From positions 1-64,000 of the forward strand of contig JAKGSH010000006.1 in NCBI GenBank assembly GCA_021568835.1: a stretch of 64,000 bases of DNA. The letters run 5' to 3'. This DNA comes from Streptomyces sp. Tue 6430. GTDB taxonomy: Bacteria > Actinomycetota > Actinomycetes > Streptomycetales > Streptomycetaceae. Both the position numbers and the translations under genes were made by a program. Positions 54,778 to 64,000 of this stretch are shown piece after piece. The notes beneath the pieces are model-generated. The model saw only the letters and a list, made by a program, of their open reading frames with translations, was not told where the DNA came from and ran no database searches. The first letter of the stretch is position 1, and the number at the start of each line of letters is the position of its first letter.

Positions 54778-55218
54778 CAGGACTCCTCGCGCGGCCGGGG
54801 CGCCCGGGTCGCCCAGGAGGCCACGGTGATCGTCGTACCGGCGCCGGGGCGCTGTCGATGGCGAACTCGTGCACCAGCCGCCGGGCGCCGCCCAGCCCCA
54901 TGCCCAGTCCGCCGCCGGAGGTGAAGCCGTCCCGCAGGGCCTGCTCCACGTCCGGGATGCCGGGCCCGGAGTCGGAGAACACCAGCCGCAGCCCCTTGGC
55001 CCGACCGTCGGCGAGCGGCACCGTCCGCACCTCCCCGCCCCGCCGTACACCAGCGTGTTGCGGGCCAGTTCGCTGGCGGCGGTGACCAGCTTGGTCTGTT
55101 CCACCAGGCCGAAGCCGAGCGCGGCGGCGGCCTGCCGCACGTGCTGCCGTACCCACACCAGGTCCAGGTCGGAGCGGATCGGCAGGCGGGTCTCGACGCC
55201 CGCGGCCGTCCCGCTCAC
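54777..55218 (-). CDS. HATPase serine kinase, RsbT-like (frame broken twice)
   Basis: About 147 residues. Matches RsbT-type switch kinases: VRQAAAALGFGLVEQTKLVT, AASELARNTLVYGGGGEV (N box after repair), FSDSGPGIPDVEQALRDGF and TSGGGLGMGLGGARRLVHEF. Breaks at about 55038-55041 and 54846-54849 are each one missing base. GTG 55218 overlaps the RsbS-like stop (GTGA) and its own stop overlaps the next ATG (TGATG). Expected to phosphorylate RsbS/RsbR-like partners and, when released, to switch on the downstream phosphatase. Confidence 0.91.
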
Positions 55219-55630
55219 CGACGCTCCCGGCGTGGGCCGTCGGCCGTCGTGGCGTCCGCCCGCCCGAGGAGTTCGAGGGCCACCTCCGTGCTCAGCGCGG
55301 TCCGCAGGCCCGGCAGCGTCAGCCCGAGTTCCACCAGGGTGAGGGCCACCGCGGGCCGCATCCCGGCCACCACGGTCTGCGCGGCCAGCAACCGGGCGTT
55401 GGCCGCGATCTCGGCCAGCACCCGCCCGAGGAAGGAGTCGACGATCTCGACGCCGGAGATGTCGATGACCACACCGGTCACCCGGCTGCGGGCGATCGAC
55501 TCCACGATGTCCTGCCGGAGCTGCTCCGCCGTGCCGTCGTAGAGATCCCCCTGGAGGGTGACCAGCAGGACGTCGCCCAGCCTGAGCACCGGCACGGGGG
55601 CCCGCCGACGCGGGAGAAGTCGTCGTTCAC
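55215..55630 (-). CDS. STAS-domain protein, RsbS-like (frame broken once)
   Basis: About 138 residues: a single STAS domain, VPVLRLGDVLLVTLQGDLYD, then GVVIDISGVEIVDSFLGRVL with the phospho-acceptor Ser in DIS, and VAGMRPAVALTLVELGLTLP. The sequence is clearly closer to RsbS than to RsbV. One base is missing at about 55598-55603; repair gives RVGGAPVPVLRL. GTG 55630 overlaps the RsbR-like stop (GTGA). Scaffold partner of the RsbR-like and RsbT-like neighbours. Confidence 0.91.
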
Positions 55631-56526
55631 CGCGGGCCCGCACCACCGGGTGCCGCCTGCACGATGTCGGCGCCCAGCCCGTGCAGGGCGTAGGCCAGGG
55701 CGTCGGCGAGCCCGGCCCGGGTGATGACGGTGCCGAGGTCGAGTCCGAGGTGCACCATGGTCTGCGCGATCGCGGGCCGGATGCCCGAGACGACGCACTC
55801 GGCGCCCATCAGCCGTACCGCCGCGACGGTCTTCATGAGGTGCTGCGCGACCAGCGAGTCGACCGTCGGCACCCCGGTGATGTCGAGGATGGCGTACCGG
55901 GCCTGCTGGTCGACGACCGCCTCCAGCAGGGTCTCCATCACGACCTGGCTGCGCGCGCTGTCGAGCGTGCCGATGAGCGGGACGGCGACGATGCCGTCCC
56001 ACAGTCTGATGACCGGCGTGGCGACCTCCAGCAGCTGCATCTGCTGCCGGTCGATGAGGGACTGGACCTCCGTCAGCGCGGTCTCCATGACGACGAGCCG
56101 CAGGGTTCCCATCAGGACCGTCAGGACCTCCGTGCACTCCCGGACGTGGTCCGCGGGCGCGTCCGGCAGATCGGCGACGAGCAGGTTCACGACCGGCGCC
56201 CGCAGGGCGTCCACCTCGCCGGAGACCTGCGCCGTGCTCATCCCGGACCGGGAACGGGACGCGGACATCCGCGCCAGCTGCTCGCGCACGACGGTGAAGC
56301 CGGCGCTGTCGGAGTCCTCCACCCGCCCGGAGGCGGTCACCTGGGCCAGGGCGTCCACGACGCTGCGGCCCGCCTCCACCGCCTCGTCGCGCGACACGGT
56401 GAACACGGCGCGGAACAGGGGTTCGTCGGCCCAGCGCTGGGCGATCTGCTCCCGGCGGCGGCCGAGGAAGGCCCCGACCTCCTCCGTCGGTGTTCCCTGC
56501 GGTGCGGCCGCTTCTTGCTCCGGCAC
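55627..56526 (-). CDS. RsbR-like stressosome co-antagonist
   Basis: 299 residues, intact. Variable N-terminal sensor region of helices (LGRRREQIAQRWADEPLFRA to LMGTLRLVVMETALTEVQSL), then a STAS domain (WDGIVAVPLIGTLDSARSQV; AILDITGVPTVDSLVAQHLM with the Thr that RsbT phosphorylates; VVSGIRPAIAQTMVHLGLDL). GTG 56526 follows GAGGAG. First gene of a five-gene chain with 1-4-base overlaps. The N-domain decides what is sensed; its ligand is unknown. Confidence 0.92.
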   Translation of the reverse strand: MPEQEAAAPQGTPTEEVGAFLGRRREQIAQRWADEPLFRAVFTVSRDEAVEAGRSVVDALAQVTASGRVEDSDSAGFTVVREQLARMSASRSRSGMSTAQVSGEVDALRAPVVNLLVADLPDAPADHVRECTEVLTVLMGTLRLVVMETALTEVQSLIDRQQMQLLEVATPVIRLWDGIVAVPLIGTLDSARSQVVMETLLEAVVDQQARYAILDITGVPTVDSLVAQHLMKTVAAVRLMGAECVVSGIRPAIAQTMVHLGLDLGTVITRAGLADALAYALHGLGADIVQAAPGGAGPR

Positions 56527-56668
56527 TGCGTCACTCCTCTCTGCGTCCTGCCGTCGCACACCGGAAACCGGCCGGTGCGCGACGGCGTTCGTCCGTGGCG
56601 GGCGGACGCGCGCCGCGGCACCGCGGCGTCCGCCGCCGGCCCCGCTCACTCTCTTGCCCGTCCCACAT

Positions 56669-56686
56669 AGTTGTCAAATGGCAACT
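56669..56686. promoter_or_regulatory. Palindrome in the promoter region of the stressosome operon
   Basis: AGTTGTCAAATGGCAACT: 8-bp arms, one mismatch, in the only AT-rich patch upstream of the operon. On the minus strand it includes TTGACA, a good -35 box. Looks like a MarR-type operator. Confidence 0.6.
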
Positions 56687-56761
56687 GTTGGCCGGCCGTC
56701 GGCCTCGTCCCCGTGAGGCGCGCGGCGCGCGCGGGGTACGGCCGAGCCGGCCGGCCGGATG

Positions 56762-57147
56762 CTACGGGGTCTCGTGCGACGCCCGCATGCGGTCGATCAG
56801 CGCCAGGGCGTCGTCCATCGTGTCGGAGATGGGACCGTGATGCTGACGCCGGTGAGATCCAGGACCCGGCGCACGGCGGGTGTCGGATCGATCACGTGCA
56901 CGCTGCCGGGCAGCTCCCGCGCCTCCTGGTAGACCCGCAGGATGATGTTCATGCCGGAGGAGTCCATGAACGGCACCGCCGACAGATCCAGCAGGAAGTG
57001 GCGCCGGCCGTGATGGAGCTGGTTCGCCAGATGGGCCTGGAACTCGGTCGCGGTGTCGAGGTCCAGATGGCCCTCGACCGTGACCAGGGCCACGTCCTCG
57101 CGGGGCAGGGTGACCTCGACGGACAGCGGGTTCTGGGCAATGGACAC
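56762..57147 (-). CDS. STAS anti-anti-sigma factor, RsbV/ArsI-like (frame broken once)
   Basis: About 128 residues. LSVEVTLPREDVALVTVEGH, then FLLDLSAVPFMDSSGMNIIL with the phospho-acceptor serine pair. One base is missing at 56831-56833; repair gives ITVPISDTMDDALALIDRMR and a TAG stop at 56762. GTG 57147 follows GGAGG. Unphosphorylated protein should bind a HATPase anti-sigma factor and free a SigB-type sigma factor; the nearby SpoIIE phosphatases are candidates to reactivate it. Confidence 0.92.
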
Positions 57148-57298
57148 GAGTACCTCCGAAAACTTACGGTCCGGGCTCTGCGCACCGGCGGACGGCCGCG
57201 CCGCGCGGCCGGGAGCCGGCGGACCGGCGGCGCACCGGCTCCGGCCGTGCGCCGCACTCACCACCTGCGGATCCCGGCCTCACGCCGCGCCCCGGCGG

Positions 57299-57323
57299 AT
57301 ACCCCCGAACGGGACGGGCATGC
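57299..57323 (-). promoter_or_regulatory. Candidate SigB-type promoter for the anti-anti-sigma gene
   Basis: On the minus strand GCAT, 15 bases, GGGTAT fits GNNT-N14-16-GGGTAY. It lies about 150 bases before the start, so the leader would be long. Chance is not excluded. Confidence 0.35.
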
Positions 57324-57354
57324 CTCCCCGGCCGGATGAACCGCCGGACGGGCC

Positions 57355-60022
57355 CTAACCGAGCCTGATGCCCACGAGGCAGGTGTCGTCGTCCGTGTCG
57401 GACCTGCTGTAGGTCAGCAGCCGGTCCAGCTGCTGTTCCAGCGACGGCTGCGCCGCGCGGGCCTGGCGCAGCAGCTGCGTCAGCGACTCCTCCACCGACC
57501 GGTCCCGCCGCTCTATGAGGCCGTCGGTGTACATCAGCAGCGTGTCGTCGGCCTCCAGCTCGATCTCCGCCTCCTCGTACGACGTCTCCGGTACGGCGCC
57601 CAGCAGCATCCCGCTCAGCAGGGGCAGCGGGGCCGCGCCCGAGCCGCGCACCAGCACCGGCGGCAGGTGGCCCGCCCTGGCCCACCGCAGGGTGCGCCGC
57701 ACCGGGTCGTACAGCCCGCACACCGCCGTCGCCGTGACCGCGCCCGTCAGGTGGTGGGCGACGATGTTCAGCCACGACAGCAACTGGCCCGGGCCCGCGC
57801 CGGTCACGGCGAGACCGCGCAGCGCGTTGCGCAGCACGACCATGCTGGTCGCCGCCTCGATGCCGTGCCCGGCCACGTCGCCGACGCACAGCAGCACCAG
57901 CCGGGACGGCAGCACGACGGCGTCGTACCAGTCGCCGCCCACGAGCTGCTCCTCCTCGGCCGGCCGGTAGCGGACCGCCACCTGGAGGCCCGCCATGTCC
58001 AGCGGCGCCCGTGTGGGCGGCATGATCGCGTTCTGGAGCTGGAGGGTCAGCCGGTTGCGCTCACTGGCCTGCTGCTCGGTCTGGGCGAGCTGGTCGCGGG
58101 TGGCGGCGAGCGCCACCTCCGTCCAGTGCTGGGAGGAGATGTCCTGGTACGCGCCGCGTACGGACACCAGCTGACCGTCGGTGTCCAGGACCGGCTCGGC
58201 GACGACGCGCACGTGCCGGGTCACCCCGTCCGGCCGCTGGAGCCGGAAGGCGACGGACGCCGGACGCAGCTGGTGCAGCAGGGTGCGCAGGAAGCGGCCG
58301 ATGGGGACCGCGTCGTCCCCGTGGGCGTGGGCCCCCAGTTCCTCCAGCCGCACCGGAGGGTTCGACGGCTCCCGCCCGTACAGCGCGTACAGCTGTCCGT
58401 TCCACGTCGTCTCGCCCGTGAGGACGTTCTCCTCGAAGCCGCCGATCCGGCCGAGGCGCTGCGCGTGCTGCAACAGGCTCGCCAGCCGTGCCGTCTCGTC
58501 CTCGATGCGCCAGATGAGCAGCACGCAGGTGCCGTGCCGGCTGATGCTCAGGTCCGCGACCGCCGACAGCGGCACCTCGTCGACGAGCGCGGTCAGGCTC
58601 ATGCGGCGGGCCCGGAACGGTTCGCCCGTCGCGTGGACCCGCTCGATGCGCTGGAAGAGGTCGCTCTCGCCGGCCGCCATCGGGTAGGCCTCCAGCAGCA
58701 GGGCGCCGTTGACGACCGCCCGCGGCCGGCCCGCCGGGTCGAGGAAGTGGTCGTTGACGTGCTGGATGCGGAAGTCCACCAGCCGCCCCGCCGCGTCGAC
58801 GACCGGCACGAGCACCAGCGCCGGGTCGTGCAGGCCGTCCGCGAGGTCCATCAGCTCGGCGGCGTCCGGCAGCACCCGCGGCTCCCGGTCGACGGCCTGG
58901 GCGCGGGGGTACGTCTGCAGCGTGTGCGCGCACAGCTCCGCGAGCGCCTCCACCTGGCGCACCACCTGGGGCGGCTGCGGCTCCAGGAACGAGGGCCAGG
59001 CGATCTCCAGGACACCGTGGATGCGGCCGCCGGTCCCGGCGGGGACGGCGACCCGGCCGCCCTCCGGGTGGGCCTGGCGGCCGATGGTGGGCAGCCCGGT
59101 CTGCGCGAGCGAGCCGATCCACTGGCCCGCGTGCTCGGTGAGGCCGAGCCGGCCCACCGTGGCGACGTCCGGCGGGACGTAGTGCCAGCGGGTTGCCTCG
59201 ACGGGGGCGAAGCCGGCGCTGCCGGCGAGGGTCAGGGAGCCGTCGGAGCCCGCCGCCCAGATCGCCACCGCCACCGCGCCCAGCGGTTCCAGCGCGTGCT
59301 GGAGCAGCGAGTCGGCGACGGCCTGCGTGTCGTGGGCCGCCAGCGCCCCGCTCTCGGCGGCCCGCAGCCGCACGGCCGCGGACTCGTCGGCCGCCACGTG
59401 TCCCGTGACGGCCGCCAGGAAGGCGTCGGTGACCTCGGAGACCCGGTCCCTGGCGGCCTGGTTGATGACCTCCACCGCGAACTCCAGCGGCGTCGTCCCG
59501 GCCTGCCCGGCCAGTTCGGTGAGCTGCCGGGCCGCCTCCGCGGGCCCGCAGCCGAGCCGCTCCACGAGGATGCCCTTGGCCAGCTCGACCAGCGCCCGTC
59601 CCTCGGCCTCGGCCTGCGCCGCCCGTACCTCGCGCCGCAGCCGCTCCACGGTGGCCGCCAGACGTCCGACGGAGGAGGGCTCCTCCTTCCGGCCGGCCGC
59701 CGCGGGGGCGTGCCCGTGCGCCGTGCCGCCGGAGTCCGCCGTCGCCTCCGCCGGCGGCCCGGCGGCCGGGTCCTCGTCGGCGGGCCGGCCGGTCCGGACC
59801 CGTCGGCGAGGCCCTGTGCCGCACCGGGTGGCGCGGACGACGAGGACGACGCGGCCGGGCCGCGGGCCGGCACGACGGGGTGCGCGACGCGCGACGCGGC
59901 GGCGTGTGCCGCGGTGGAGGGCGCTGCCGGGGCCGTCGGGACCGTCGGGGCCGCCGGTGACACGGACTCGGCCGGCCCGGCCGGGCCCCGGCCCGCTCGG
60001 GCTGTTCTTCGGACATGTTCAC
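57355..60022 (-). CDS. ANTAR-GAF-PAS-SpoIIE phosphatase (frame broken twice near the start)
   Basis: About 889 residues after repair. A disordered Pro/Ala N-terminus (to about 115) is followed by an ANTAR-like RNA-binding helix bundle (LVELAKGILVERLGCGPAEA, ARQLTELAGQAGTTPLEFAV), GAF (LLQHALEPLGAVAVAIWAAG), two PAS-like segments (FRIQHVNDHFLDPAGRP; FEENVLTGETTWNGQLYALY, ending VRGAYQDIS), and SpoIIE (EQLVGGDWYDAVVLPSRLVL, GDVAGHGIEAATSMVV, LMYTDGLIERRD). Breaks at about 59972-59973 and 59782-59784 are each one base. GTG 60022 follows GAGGAG at 9 bases. A cytoplasmic sensor phosphatase that probably feeds the STAS proteins next door. Confidence 0.88.
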
Positions 60023-60074
60023 GTGCGATGACTCCTCGGCCGGTGCGCCTGGTGCTCGGACGGGCGGACCGCCC

Positions 60075-64000
<3,926 letters not shown>

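Overview
The window is chromosomal DNA of a high-GC actinomycete, almost certainly a Streptomyces. GC content is very high, third codon positions are nearly all G or C, GTG starts are frequent, and the gene families fit: WhiB, an F420-dependent LLM enzyme, DUF4032, DUF5133, DUF1206, DUF6328, class F sortase, many SpoIIE-type phosphatases and HATPase/STAS partner-switching proteins. I saw no rRNA, tRNA or CRISPR array.

Layout. 0-3.3 kb: two sugar-ABC permease genes divergent from a LacI repressor, with two matching operators between them. 3.5-9.7 kb: PlsC acyltransferase, small stress/membrane proteins, PRC-barrel protein, phosphoglucomutase, a SpoIIE phosphatase and a MASE1 membrane protein. 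9.9-16 kb: RNase HI fusion, SRPBCC protein, flavin monooxygenase, aldo/keto reductase, DUF6328 and an LLM oxidoreductase. 15.8-21 kb: DUF4397 surface protein with class F sortase, a mobile-element scar, a serine hydrolase and a membrane pseudokinase. 21.4-24.6 kb: threonine-dehydratase-like enzyme, polyprenyl synthase and TPR protein. 24.9-28.5 kb: a three-gene operon of receiver-fused flavoprotein, cNMP-domain histidine kinase and UBP zinc finger. 28.8-34.9 kb: universal stress protein, DUF4032, metallo-hydrolase, TetR, FAD dehydrogenase and DUF488. 35-41.8 kb: M1 peptidase, a broken lipoprotein gene, WhiB, LysG-type regulator with LysE exporter, cNMP protein and a basic amino-acid decarboxylase. 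42-46 kb: HATPase, SigB/F-type sigma factor, and a DUF5133 gene split by an IS200/IS605 (IS608-like) element carrying tnpA, tnpB and a probable omega RNA. 46-51.7 kb: DUF1206, FUSC protein, NDH-2-like oxidoreductase. 52-64 kb: a stress-signalling island with an RsbR-RsbS-RsbT-like operon plus two SpoIIE phosphatase genes, an anti-anti-sigma factor, an ANTAR/GAF/PAS/SpoIIE protein and a multi-HAMP hybrid kinase cut by the window edge.

Two points govern interpretation. First, at least 26 sites in 21 genes lose the reading frame, and every one is repaired by adding a single G or C, nearly always in a G/C run. This is best explained by homopolymer under-calls in the assembly rather than real pseudogenes. 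I give such genes as one CDS over the full repaired extent and state where the frame breaks. Second, most very long open frames on opposite strands are shadows of GC-rich genes and are left out.

The most interesting parts are the IS608-like insertion, whose boundaries and predicted guide can be read to the base; the receiver-flavoprotein/kinase/UBP-finger operon, whose job I do not know; and the overlapping stressosome-type operon with a candidate palindromic operator.
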